DNA from: Ignelater luminosus
Lineage: Eukaryota; Arthropoda; Insecta; Coleoptera; Elateridae
Length of the DNA stretch: 64,000 bases
Assembly (NCBI GenBank): GCA_011009095.1
Contig: VTPC01090925.1
Location: forward strand, 124,968 to 188,967
Reading direction: 5' to 3'
The translations under genes and the position numbers were made by a program. The notes beneath the pieces were generated by a model. It had not been told where the DNA came from, did no database searches, and saw nothing but the letters and a program-made list of their open reading frames with translations. Positions 26,360-38,214 of this stretch are shown piece after piece. Positions within the stretch are counted from its first letter, which is position 1; each line of letters starts with the position of its first letter.

Positions 26360-27140
26360 ACAAGTAAAAGCCAAGTTTATACAGGAATCATTTATACGCA
26401 CAACACACAATTTAATACGAATCAGCCCATGTTAAAATAAACTCGACCTGGGTCGGCGCTTCTAATCGCGCAATTCTAGGAAATTCCCATAGCTGCAAAG
26501 CGATAGGCGGTTTTTAGAAAAAGACGCACATGTGTTAAAATCGACATTGTACAAGATAAATCGAAAAATATTTCCGATAAAAGGTTTCATTATGCAAAGC
26601 TAAAATATATTTACAATTTCATTAAAATACTATAGGACCTTATATTGACATTACAAATTTCTCAATGTTTTGTGGCCCGAAGCTTTCTTTTTCACTTTAT
26701 GAAGAATATTGTATAGGCCATAAGTACATCTGGATCGAGACGACTTGCCTTTATCTCCGCAAATCCATACAAAATCTGCTTAAAATAATTCTAATGAGAT
26801 TGCAGTTTTTTGTTCCTAATGCATCACAAAAAGTCTCGGACACCATATACCCCGCTGATTACCGGAATCCCGATCCATTGTGCGCCATAGATAAATTCAT
26901 GACTTAGTTAACGGGAAGGTCTGATAACGATTATGAAGTTAGTAGACTGTAAAGAATTAGGCCCGAATACATGAGGTTTAAGCATACTGCCATTATTACT
27001 GCCTGCAAAAATCAAAAGATACCTAAGCAGGTATAACCCCCTCATACTTTATAGTATGACCTCCAAAAGTTGCAGTAACAAATTCAAAACAACCATCAAT
27101 TCACCATTCCCATCGAAGACGTTTCTAGATACTACAAACT
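26360..27140. other. Unassigned, AT-rich
   Basis: Contains an 80-residue plus-strand frame (26665-26907) without recognised motifs. It may be part of the same degenerate element as the env-like stretch that follows, but no direct evidence links them. Confidence 0.35.
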
Positions 27141-27149
27141 CCCGGAAAT

Positions 27150-27850
27150 AAATTTATCGTAATCTTCGTGTTTCCGTCACTCAGAAGGAACAATTCTGGA
27201 AACTATACGAATTAATCATCACCCCTTTCGCTCATAATAACCAAACTTATTTACTAATGCATAATAGTTTGTCAGTGACAGTCACCACCGTACGCGAAAC
27301 GTTCTCGCAGCCCTTACCGGCTAATAGACTATTGTATTATTTACCTACATAGATTCAGGTCTGATGAAATCTATGGGCCACAATGTGCTTTTGGAATGTT
27401 TGCAGGATTCACCATCGAAGACTTGAACCGCCATTGTCCTTTCTGAATCTAAGGACAGAAGCTTTATCATTGCCCACCCAAAACGCACCCTGACCATCCA
27501 CTGTTTTGAGTCTACGGCCTCTTTAAATCACCGAGGAGCCTTTCAAGTAAAGCTGACCTTAAAAGTGTTTGTCCCTAATACCATCTCGCGGTGCAGTCAA
27601 ACCTTAGGATTTTCGTCTTTCATTCCCAACAACCAGAACCCATTTTTAGCAATTTAAGCGAATGCTTAAACATGAATTGGACTATCACAATCCTTCACTT
27701 AAACTTGACCACAACCTTCACCCTTTCCTACGTACAAAGAATAATAAATGATCTTGTTCATCAATTATATCAAAAACCTTAACGAAGACTCTTCGGTCGG
27801 CTATGAGGATAGTATGTATCTAATTTGGAATAGTCTTTTCTGTGGTAACT
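27150..27850 (+). pseudogene. Possible env-like remnant of an insect LTR retroelement
   Basis: In several broken frames the region reads QKEQFWKLYELIITPFAHNN near 27185-27240, a block around 27440-27520 containing FIIAHPKRTLTIHCF and then NHRGAFQVKL, and a hydrophobic stretch near 27800-27870. The order (a YELI-TPF-like block, a strand ending in Cys, a G-x-F/I-x-V/L strand, a terminal hydrophobic segment) recalls Env-like proteins of insect gypsy-type elements. The match is weak and every frame has stops. No pol or LTR of the same element is seen next to it. It could be a different decayed protein. Confidence 0.28.
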
Positions 27851-27869
27851 TTGTATATTTTGTTTAAAA

Positions 27870-30800
27870 ATAGGACTCCCGTTCATAACCCTGGTGTAAC
27901 CAACCGAAACTACCACAGTTGCCAAGATCATCCTCGTTATATGATCATCTTGTTTACCTTATTATGTAGTATATTCCTCGCCGTTTTATTTTAGCTCTAC
28001 TTGCCATCTATTCTGTGTATATTACAGACCCTTAAAGTGTTAAGATTAGCTAGAGGAAAATCTCAAACTTTACAGTGAATTTTTAACTCACGCGGTAACC
28101 TTGTGTTGTAAAATCAAGCCATGAATGATGTAGAGTCGCAATATTAAAGGTACAGTCAATGATGCTACTGCTGTATTGCCTTTTACGGCCTTTTCTCGCT
28201 AATTACTTGTATGGTTTTGAGCATGCCACTTTTGGTGCAATAAACTCGACTTCCTCTTTGCACCTATTTATGGTAAAGTAATCTTTATACCAACCAATTT
28301 GATTGTATCTTCTTTTTATTGTTTTAGCACTAAACACTAATCCCTAATACTTTACAGTATGTATGAAGTAAACACATGCAAAGGAAGGTTCCGCGTTAAA
28401 CTTAGATAAGGCTTTAATATAACCAAGACGTAGAATCGATATATTTCTCTTGACCCGATTTCTTACCGGTTTGGAATTGTTGGAAGCGTTGCTTAGCCAA
28501 GAAATACCTGTACGATTTCTCCCAGCTTCTATAAATTATTATTGACGATACTTTTTCAATCTTTCGTCTTGCATAGACTAACTATAAACTAAGTATCAGT
28601 TTTCGGTCTTCTTGATACTGTTCACCCTTTGGATAATTTAAATAAAACTGCAGTAGGCTTTTTTTAGCTTAGATATCAATCGACTCTTAAAGTAAACTCA
28701 TCTTTGATTTTAGTAATTTTTTGTCGATCCAGCTAGTGTGATGGTCCATGGAGGATGGTTTGGACTGCCAAGATCATATCTTTGAACGTTTAAGTTTACG
28801 AACCTGCATAGGCCTGTCATACTTTTAGAATTGCGTTCAATATTAATTTTTGAATCGATTGGGCTTGTGGAATAGGTTAAGTTATTCAAACCAACCAAGT
28901 TTCTTTTACTAACAGTTACTTGGTTTTACATTGTAACGGTTCGTTACTTTTAATGATATATAAATGATTAAATTTTTTTAAAATCCCGCTAAAAATGAAT
29001 TAAATTAGGTTGGTATGGGAACAATAAAAACAATGGAAGTTCGCATCTTTGATTTTGTTAAATCGATTTCCGCAAATTATTGTTGAATTTCTTATTTAGT
29101 TTTCTCATTTAGTAAATTGAATTAGGAATTGTGTATTTTTAAGCTTTCTGAATTTAAATTATCCTTTGTAAAAAAAATAGAACCTTCTAGATTCTTTGTA
29201 CTCCTTCTTGCGGAGTAATTTTGAACTACGCTAATATTTTTGAGATATTCGTTGTTTTCTTGCATAAAAATCTTATTTTCGTTTGACAATCTTTTAAAAT
29301 TCCTAAATCAAATAAAAAAAGTAAAATAAAGCTAGAAAATCATCAATCACTCTTTTAAATCAACTTTTACAGGTTAAGTCATTTTCGTATTTTGAATTCA
29401 GCGCGTAACTGGATTACGTTTTTTTTTTATGTTTGTCATTTACCCCGTGATCTTATTGTGATGTTGGGCCTTGAATCAACAGCTTGTTGTGATTCGTGAA
29501 TATTTGTTTTTGTTGGTATAAGTTATTCCCAATGTGCAAGTTTTAGTGGAAATTTGTTCGTCGGTTAATTTTACTGAAATATATTGATCGTCGACTTGGT
29601 ACACTGGGTCGTCCTACATTGTCCCTTAAAGTTTGAACAAGGAAGGTCGTCGATGTCAAAGTGTATAACAGCCCTGGTCTAGCATCTGAATATTGGAGAA
29701 ATTAGAAATACTGGGAGTGAACCAAATAGAATTGCATAATTACAATACTTGGATTTGGGTACTGTCTCGTAATCAGGTAACACGTTTGAACTGTGAACTG
29801 GAAAGAACAATATTGGCAACCATAATGGAATTTTCCAGAGGCGTAGCCATCTTTCAAAGTGATTTCAAACCTAATTGGGTGAGCAAGAATAAAATAGAGT
29901 TTATAATTGCACGTACATTTAAAATAACTTTGATTGTGGCTAAGAACATCTGTTTTTGTTTGGTGTAAAGTTTTCAAATTTCTTTATAAACCTATATATA
30001 GCTTAAAATCTTGATATACTAAGAAACAGAAAACTTCAGAGTATTTTTATTGCTTGATGTGAGGTACATAAGCGCAAAAATCTGAAATTACTTCATGGTG
30101 CACAAGTCCTGAGGCCGGTTCTGAAAAAACAAACTCTGGTATCGTAGTTAGTGCTTCACAACTATAACTATTAGGCTAGATAAAGATATAAACCAGTAAG
30201 ATCGAAATAAAAAATATGAATTAAATGGTTTTCTTAATTTAAGAAGTAGAGCAAGTTAAACGAATGCAAAAATAAGAAGGTCCTTATGAAACACGTCTCC
30301 ATACGGTAATGTTGGGGGCTTGACTCTTGTCTGTGAAGAATAAAGTTCAAATAATATGCTTGTAAAAAATTGTGGGAACACTTATAGGAACGGAGCCTGA
30401 GTTCGTTTAATAATAAACAAATTAAATGAAGAAACTGCTTACAATGTCTATAAATACATCAAATAACAATTATTATTATTAAGCAAATTGTATCTTAAAT
30501 TTTGTAAAAGCTCAAACGGATTCCATTTAATTAGTATTAGCTTGTGGTATAACCGCTATAAGTTCTACAATTTTAGAATCAAGGATGTTACCCTATTGTT
30601 ATTTTTAGGGCTGGTAGTTAAGGTTAGTTTCGAAATTCTAATTATATAAGCTACATACAAGTGTTACAGTAATAGGATTAGGTCCCTTTGAAATTTAATA
30701 ATTATTAACTAACAATTAAAAGGTCACAAAGCATTCCTCCGGCCTACAAACTTTGCTTAACTATATAGATTAATTTCAAAACTAATTCTTTCTCCTTATA

Positions 30801-32600
30801 CGTGCAGTAGAAACTGTAATTAATTCTGCATTACTGAGTCAATCAATTGTAGGACAAATGACTTTCACGTCATTGTATTCAGTTCTTTTCAGGACGCATA
30901 TGCCTAATTCGAAAACGTAATAGGAAGGAACTGATTCAGAACCTACCTAATCGTGTACAACAAACGCAGGAAATTACATCTGCTTAGATGTTCCCCTAGT
31001 GAAGTCTCCAATCTTTTGACGCGTGCGTATAATTAATCACCCCCCCTGTGGAAAAGCCCGAAAAGTACTGAACGACTTTCTTTTGATCTTCCTCTATTAT
31101 GTAAAGAATGAGATATGGATGTTGATAGTATGACGAATGATAAGATTTTATCTAATGTCAACAAATTATATTATGTAGAAAAATTCAGGATATCGATCAT
31201 TTTTAATCAAAAATATTACATTCGTTAACAAGCAGGAAGTTTGATCTTTGTTTGAAATTTTTAAACATGCGATTGGTAGAAATTCTGATACAATAATAAG
31301 CAACGCGTAATGTAACAGTATTTAGTGCATTCCACACATTTCTCTGTAAATTTCACTTGATTTCTATTTAGAATACTCGAAACTGCTGGAATTTCCTAAC
31401 ATTTTTATTTTTGATTATAACTAAAGAAAATATCATTTATACATGACGTTACACATACTTTAGTGGCGTAATAATGTGCTCTAACAAATTGCACAGGACA
31501 AATTCATTACTTACGGTTAACGCACGGCAAATAACTATTTTATGTTCTATGTTAACAGTTGCTGTTTATAAATCATTTGTTAAAGTGTTTGGTCCTTAAA
31601 ACAAACTTTATGGAAAATAAGTAGTTAGTCATGAATTAAATCCCACAACTTTTCAGGATAATTTAACAGAATTCATTGCTTGTAATTTAGGATCATTCTT
31701 TGAAAATTGAAATTAAAACTGAAAATCTTCTAAGCTAGTTTTATAAATAGCTCTTGTCAGACACCGAAGGTGTAGCAAAAAATTCGAGTTTAGATGACCC
31801 TACTGATAACACACTGTAAAAGTTCCGGGTAAGGTTATAGGTCTACTTTTCAGTTTATCAAAACAAAAGTTGCTCGATAAGAAATAACCCCCTGTCTCAG
31901 ACTGATAGACTGAATTATTTATTTTGTTATTGCAATAGTAAAATATGTGAATAATAAAAAAGAAATATTGTATTTTTAATAAGATTAAACTTGAAACAAT
32001 TTGGAATAAGTAGGATGAAGTGTAACTGAACCCCACGGATATCATGAGAACAAAAAGGGACGTTAGGAATGCGAACAGTACTTGTTCTTTTTTAATGATG
32101 CGGAAAAAATGAAAGAAGAAAAAAGAAATTTTAAATGTAGGACACCAGCAACGATAATTTACCTAAGGACTAATAATAATGAACTGTTGAAAACAAAAGG
32201 TTGATAAATGTATTGCGTACCTGTACTTTTGAGGCTTCCGCATTAAGGTTTCCAGCTAAGAGACAAAGGAAAAAATATTCTACAGAAGAGCTATATTTCA
32301 AAACAAAGGTGAGCATTTCTGTTGTCACAATAATTAAGAGACTTATAATTGATGAAATTGGAATTCTCCAGAAAATATTCTTTTGTTTATATTTTTCGTA
32401 ATAAGCTCGAAATAATTAGTGAAAATTATTAATTTTAATTTAACACCAAGTTGCGTGACGTAGTAAGTTCTAGCGTTTAATTGGTTCTGCAATTACATTA
32501 GGGAAAACAGTGTTGCACCTTTAATCAGTTCAGCCATAACGATGACATAAGAAAAACACAGAATTGTATTAAACAAAATTCAAATCTAGTTATCACCAAG
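27870..32600. other. AT-rich stretch, no gene recognised
   Basis: No feature is supported. Small frames on both strands (28710-28898, 29693-29977, 31800-32045, 32201-32401) have no recognisable motifs; the two at 29.7-29.98 kb lie on opposite strands of the same DNA, so at most one could be real. Confidence 0.45.
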
Positions 32601-32639
32601 GCCTGTAAGTAAAGTAAAACAGTTATTATAAAAAAAGTC

Positions 32640-33043
32640 TGAATATAACAAAAATATGATGGACATGTTAGATGATAATACAACATACCAAAACAAAACA
32701 ATCCCACTATCAAAATAGAAAGATAGGTAAACGAATTAGTAAATAGTAGGCAGAAGTAAAAAATAAGTGACGAAAAGCTTGAAAAAAGTTTAAAAAGAAT
32801 TAATTCGATTACTCTTAAGATTTGTGGGTTACCAAAGTTACTCAAAGACGGTGTTCCACTAAGATCCATTATCAGTAACGTCCAATCGCCCAAGCATAAT
32901 ATCTTTAAGTATTGGCCATCAGTTGTATCGAATCTTATTGGTAAAGAGAAATATGTTAAGAACTTTTGGATATTTTAAAAATTCGTAAAAGATATTAACT
33001 CTTTCAAGGGCAAAAAAGTATTAGAAGATTTTCTAAAGAGATA
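32640..33043 (+). pseudogene. Penelope-like element reverse transcriptase fragment
   Basis: The plus strand reads EYNKNMMDMLDDNTTYQNK (about 32639-32696), a stop-rich spacer, then ITLKICGLPKLLKDGVPLRS from about 32809 and IISNVQSPKHNIFKYWPS, and KEKYVKNFW near 32944. The GLPK-hK-x-G-x-PLR-x-I block with the following SP-x-x-N-hhKY block is the hallmark of Penelope-like reverse transcriptases. Live copies read LPKIHK; here the His is lost. The catalytic boxes downstream are absent, so it is a fragment. The opposite strand has a hydrophobic 122-residue frame that is only the shadow of this A-rich sequence. Confidence 0.7.
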
Positions 33044-33125
33044 AGTGGTGGAACAATTTGTTTTAGTGTGTATTAGGACATGTTGAAAATATGGGATTTT
33101 TTCCTCAAAATCCCTGCCGGGTTAA

Positions 33126-35529
33126 CCTAATTATTAAATTCAGATATAATACAAAATACGAGTAAAACCGTTTTCAAAAAATATATTGTAATCATTAATA
33201 CAATTCAGAAAATATTACATACACCTATTTACCTTTTTGGTGAAATTTAATAAAGCATTCAGACACACATAGAGGTACTTTGCAGTAGGAGCATATAAAA
33301 GCGGTTCGCTTTTCTTGACTTTTTGTACTGCACATCCTGCGTCTACCATATGTGCTTCTTTCTAAAAAATGCTTTCCAACTCCAAAGAGCCTTACTTCTT
33401 CAGAAACCTTACTGGCTAAAAACTGGATAGGCTTTTCCCTTCTTTTTCGTCTACTGTTGGAGTTGATTAGTTATCGAGCAAGAGAAAGTCGATATTCTAG
33501 CTGATCGTGCGGGTTTCTTCAAGAAACTTTGTACTATTAACTATTCCTAGATCAAGTAAAAAAATAAAATATCCTAAACCACCATTTTATAAGATAGATC
33601 TTCTTCCAATTTGATATCTCTCCTTTGGCTGATCAAATCTATCAACCCTTCCCATTGTAAATATCTACTACCCTCAGACAACACGCTCTGCTCACAGAAC
33701 CATCTTTATTTTTTCTTGATACTATGGTGACAGACTTGGGAGAAGCTGCAGTCGTTAAGAATGTCACTAGCTTATTATCTTGCCACTTCATTGCACTTAA
33801 ATTTCCGCTACATGTGTACATGAATTCACCTCTTTTCAGATAATTATTTTGCCTCATTATTGGTAGTAATTGTGCTCTATTTGGTCGTTCCAACACTGTA
33901 AATCCGCTTCTTATAAAACCTCGCTTGAAAGCTGACAGAGGTAAAAAAGTTGTCAAAAGCTACCAGGCATGGTTGAAATTTTATATGTTTTGTGAGAGTC
34001 AGGACAACTTTCTCACTAATCGATCGCTTTATTTTTTCTAGAGGTTGCAGGTTGTTTTGTAGATTTTCCAACATATACTCGTATCTTGAATTTTAAAATA
34101 AAATTTTCGAATTAGCTAGGCACCATTCTTTGTACCCTACTTTATTGGTTTTAGCGGTAAATACTGTTTAAAGCTGAGTCTGCCTTTGAAAGCTATCAAA
34201 AATTCATTCACTGATAAAGTAGGTGAGCAGTCATACACATCAAGGCATTTTCAATTCAAGTGATCTATGATAAGTCCCAATTTATGCAGTTTATCATAGT
34301 TTGAGCTTTGAGTGGAGCATATGTAGAACTGTCGTTGGAGTGTAATTATTTTCAATCTTTTTGAATTCATGGCGTTCGAGATACATTTAACTCCCAAAAG
34401 AGGATCAGTGCTCCAGTAGTTTTCCAATTTTGGCAGCTGATGAATTCCCGTAAAAATCAAGCAGCTTACGTATGCTCTTAGTTTTGGCACTACCAGCGGA
34501 GTAGAGTGTCTTATGTCCTTTTGTTGAACATAAAAATTGGTTTGCTCAACAATGAGATCAAGAATGGCAGTGTCAAATATTTCTGAAAAAAAATGCTAAC
34601 TCAGTACCACTATTTTCAGGATTTAAGCTTTAAGTTAAGCTGTTTTTAAAAATCAAGCAAGAAATTATTTAAACAATCTGTGTTTTCGGACCAGGAAACC
34701 TTGATTTCTTTTGCGTCTTCTTCAAATGAGTCTTCTTCCTTTTGAATAGTTATCAATTCTTTGCAAGTATAAAGATAAACAGGTACTACTAATAATAAAT
34801 ACAGCGCTTGCATCAAAACTAGTGCCTGGGCATCGTTCTTGACCTCCGATAGTGGAAACCCCAGGATAGTAGTTATATACACACACGGCTGTCCAGCTTT
34901 TTCAGATACATTAACTGATGAACAACTGCCAGTCTTATTACTGCTACTATTGGATATTTCCTGATCTAAACATTCAGCTCTTCTTCTGCATCCAAATCGC
35001 ATTCGCTCTCGAAGTTGAAGTCATAATTAGACAAGCTAAAACAATAATAATCAAGAGCCTCTTCAGCTTGTTTCGGATCAGTAAGATTCCATTTCTCAAG
35101 AGACATGTCTTGGGCTTAGAAATACCTCTTTCCAAATTCAAAAACTGAAAATAAGAAATTGCTACTGAAAACCTAATTCAGCTTACATTGGGCGATGGGA
35201 ACCAGAGTTCCCACCTATACAAGCTTCAGTTGTTGCAAAATAATAGCAACTAGTCGTACGGAACGTACTAAATTCCAAAACTACAGCATCAAAGAAATTA
35301 TTCAGTGTAGAAAAATGTATATCTACTCACCTTTGATACTGTAAATGTTACAAAAACCAAAAATCCAACCTCCAAGACGCATAACCTTTACACATTTTCG
35401 TGCACCCGCATGTAAAAGCAACGAAATTCAGATACCAACAGTAAACAGCTTGCAACTGTCAATCCATTTTACTTCTAGCATCTTACTGCTAGGTGACAAC
35501 ATCAACTTTCTTGTTGAAATCATTTAGGG
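33126..35529 (-). mobile_element. piggyBac-type DNA transposon, about 2.4 kb, between TTAA sites
   Basis: A minus-strand transposase remnant (35106-33230) is bracketed by TTAA at 33122-33125 and 35530-35533. TTAA is the target of piggyBac elements, and the spacing fits their usual 2.4-2.5 kb. Read inward, the ends start CCTAATTATT and CCCTAAATGA, only loosely alike, so the borders are tentative. The copy is inactivated by stops and frameshifts and by loss of a catalytic Asp. Confidence 0.62.
33230..35106 (-). pseudogene. piggyBac transposase (DDE_Tnp_1_7 type), broken
   Basis: The likely start is the ATG at 35106-35104, opening an acidic N-terminus with ESECDLDAEEE, as in piggyBac family proteins. 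Further on come IHQLPKLENYWSTDPLLG (34251-34490 frame), TLSVNEFLIAFKGRLSFKQY near 34160-34225 (catalytic Asp of the SVDE block is Asn), LVAFDNFFTSV near 33950-33985 (second Asp kept), GRVDRFDQ near 33615-33640 (last Asp pair kept, after a frameshift), and a C-terminal Cys-rich finger, MCST..FICSYCKVPLCVSEC, at about 33260-33335. The total of about 620 codons is normal for the family. The protein would excise and insert DNA at TTAA. It is clearly dead. Confidence 0.85.
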
Positions 35530-35689
35530 TTAACGATTTAATTAGGCCTGGTTTGAAAAAAATTTACACTACTATATCTGGATTTTTAAATACAATGTGA
35601 ATATATTTCTTACAAAAACTTTATTAAGTATTGAACTACATAATAATTAATACATATTATGTTCCGCAGAGCCTTTTTAGAAAGCTAAC

Positions 35690-36488
35690 TTGTTTAGCAG
35701 TTTTAGAGAAATCTCTGTCTAATTTTGTTGTTCTTCTATCCTTCCTTAAATTTACTTTAAGTACAGACCAGTATCGTTAAATGGATCTTAGTTCTGGTAC
35801 GTTTGGCGGGTTCATGTCTTTGGGCACATAAGACACATTATTACCTTGCAGACATTTCTGTGTAATACAGAATACTGTACATGGGTTAAATCGGGCCAAA
35901 ACACTGTAGGTGAAGTGTGCTTTTTTAATAGAGAAAGTAACCTTTTTTTTCCAAGCATTCGTTTATGTACTACACATCAGTGCTTATAGCACCATTAGCC
36001 ACAAAAATACCACCACGTTTGTCACTCTGACAAATTGCTTGCCATACGAGTTTCTTTGCACCAAATTTTTCAATCCCAATTGATGTTTCTGATTCACTTA
36101 GAACCTCCCCTAGACAGGCACTGTAAAATTGCTTTCCAACGATTGTAACAAAATTTGTTTTGATGTACGTTTTGTTATCGATAACGATGTAAACATCTGT
36201 TCTGTTTAGCAGTTTTTAGTTTAGCTTTCGGGAGCGCCGTATTGCTACGTTATATTGTCGTCATGATCTCTTTGGCCCTTTTTTCTTTGCGTAGGTTAGA
36301 ATATTGTTATTTATTTTAGTTCTAGTTACCATTGATTTACTAGTGTTACATTTTTTGACGATAACCAGCTCCGACATTGAACGATTCTTCTGAATCGTTG
36401 CAAGAATCTTCTTTTCAATGCTTTTGTTATTGGATCCTCTTTTTATTCCACTCCCGGACATTCTTTGTAAACAATTGGTATTAAGCAA
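35690..36488 (-). pseudogene. mariner/Tc1-superfamily transposase, broken
   Basis: The N-terminal helix-turn-helix part is open at 36261-36488 (75 residues; contains SMSELVIVKKCNTSKSMV and ends KKKGPKRS). After frame changes come VYIVIDNKTYIKTNF near 36150-36195 (first catalytic Asp), KKLVWQAIC near 36040, SPTVFWPDLTH near 35885-35920 (second Asp), and VPKDMNPPNVPELRSI followed by TAA then RYW near 35780-35830; the TAA stands where the third catalytic Glu is expected (GAA to TAA). Terminal inverted repeats were not found. It sits immediately right of the piggyBac copy and is unrelated to it. Confidence 0.82.
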
Positions 36489-37083
36489 TATTTTTATGGC
36501 ATTATATACGGGTTTTTACAACATCCCACACTTTTAACTATCTTAAAAATGGAACATTAGGATTTTCAATGTAAAATTGCAAAATTTTTTCTCGAACTTC
36601 ATTTTCTCGGTTTAGAATTTTGGAAACAAATGAATACTGTTTACATTTAACAACAAGTTTTGTATTTTTTTTCAATTTTCTTTCCAAGCAATTTTTTCAT
36701 TTGTGATGAATGTTTGTAGTTTATTAAACATTTTTTTAGTAGCAAATCCGTAAAATCTTTATAAAGTAACTTTTCCTTCTTTAATAATATTTGTTGATGA
36801 TAAGTTGACCTTAGTTAATTTTTGCTAAAACTTTTTATTCTTTCGAATTTAAAAATATCTCCATTCTTGTGATATGCAAAATTACAAAATCATGTTATTC
36901 AATAGTTTAACTTTAGCAAAATTACATATGGTAGTTTATTTTAAATATACAGGTTTTAATATCTTAATGTGCTTTTATGTATAGTTTTTGTGTGTAGTAT
37001 TACTAAATGTGCAGTAGTAGGTTGACAAAAAGCTAAGTAAAACTCACAAGTAAATTGTTAAGATCTCTTTATTATAACAACCT

Positions 37084-37875
37084 TAGGAAGAAGAAAAGCT
37101 AAATACTACAGACGGGACAGACAACATGGATATCGATATTAACGCAATGTCGGAAGAGGAATTCAATAGAGCGATCAGTAAACTAAAAACTGGAATGACC
37201 CCAGGAAAAGACGGAATAACAACAGAAATGCTAAAAAATCTGGACCCAGAAAATAAAGAAAGAATAAGAGAAATCATGAACGAAATACTCAGAGAAAAAG
37301 ATACCAAAAGATTAAAACAAAGGAGTTAACGAAAAAGGGAGTGTAAGAATTATAGAGGCATAACGTTGTTAAGCATACTCGGCAATATAATAGCAAGAAT
37401 AATAGAAGAGACAGTGCGAAGCATAGTAGAAAATAACCCTGAGCAGACACAATTAGGCTTCCGAAAGGGAAAAAGCACACAAAACGCTATATTCATATTG
37501 CGGCAGATATCAGAAAAGGCGATTAAAAAGCAGAAAGAAGTAGATTTCTGTTTTGCAGACTTGGAAACAGAGTTCGACAAAATCAGAAGACAGAATGTCT
37601 GGAATTGTCTTAAGGAATAAACCCCACCTACACAGAAATAATAAAAGCAATGTACCAAGATAGTACGTAATGTGGTAAGAACATACATCGAAGAATCGAC
37701 AGAATTCACAACAAGCATAGGTCTCAGGCAGAGATGTGTTTTAAGTCCTTTACTGTTTTCTTTAGTATTAGATGAAGCCATGAAACAACTGAAGAGAAAT
37801 ATAATAAAGTATAAGGTGGGAAATTAGAAAATGAAAGAAGTGAAGGTATCGGAATTATTATTTGCAGATGACAAT
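37084..37875 (+). pseudogene. LINE reverse transcriptase, N-terminal blocks
   Basis: SEEEFNRAISKLKTGMTPGK (from 37150) followed by DGITTEML is the start of the RT fingers (KxGKxPGxDGI pattern). CKNYRGITLLSILGNIIARI near 37346-37405 and QLGFRKGKSTQNAIFILRQI near 37450-37510 follow, then motif A as FADLETEFDKIRR near 37552-37590 and motif B near 37720-37770 (LRQRCVLSPLLFSLVLDE). Motif C, LLFADDN, at about 37855-37876 still has both Asp. Stops and shifts at 37327, 37618 and 37826 break it. Confidence 0.83.
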
Positions 37876-38211
37876 CTAAATGCGACCGAGATGCGGTTTT
37901 TAAGGAAAATAGAGGATAAAACAAGACGAAATAAAATTAGAAATGAAACATATAGAGAACAATTAGGAGTGAAGCAGATAGGGGATACAATTCACGAGAG
38001 ACAACTGAGGTGGCTAGGTCATATATATAGAACAGCAGAAGAAAATGTGACAATAAAGGTCTTCAAAGCAAAACCTGAAGGACGAAACGGAAAAGGACAC
38101 CTAGAAAAACTTAGGTGTAGACAGCGAGAGAGGCTGCTGAACAGAGGGTATACCTTAGAACAATGCAAGAGATCAAACGCAAGATGGAAAATCATGGAAG
38201 AAGAAATATAA
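37876..38211 (+). pseudogene. LINE C-terminal tail fused next to FADD by deletion
   Basis: In the same open frame (37831-38211) the FADD box is followed within five residues by EMRFLRKIEDKTRRNKIRNE and then IHERQLRWLGHIYR and EGRNGKGHLEKLR. These are the conserved C-terminal blocks, which normally lie well over 100 residues after FADD. The frame ends at TAA (38209-38211). So a clean in-frame deletion removed the thumb and connection parts. Confidence 0.78.
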
Positions 38212-38214
38212 ATC

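Larger units (their letters stand above)
37084..38211 (+). mobile_element. Second LINE type, internally deleted reverse transcriptase
   Basis: This A-rich plus-strand LINE fragment is different from the one at 15.6 kb. It begins within the linker/RT border and runs to the natural C-terminus, lacking the endonuclease and a large inner block. It is insect-type non-LTR; the clade (RTE-like or related) is not certain from the pieces left. No poly-A or target duplication was identified. Confidence 0.8.

Noticed and set aside
32525-32893. Hydrophobic 122-residue minus-strand frame that looks like a membrane protein
   Set aside because: It is the complement of the A-rich Penelope-like fragment, whose blocks are recognisable on the plus strand.
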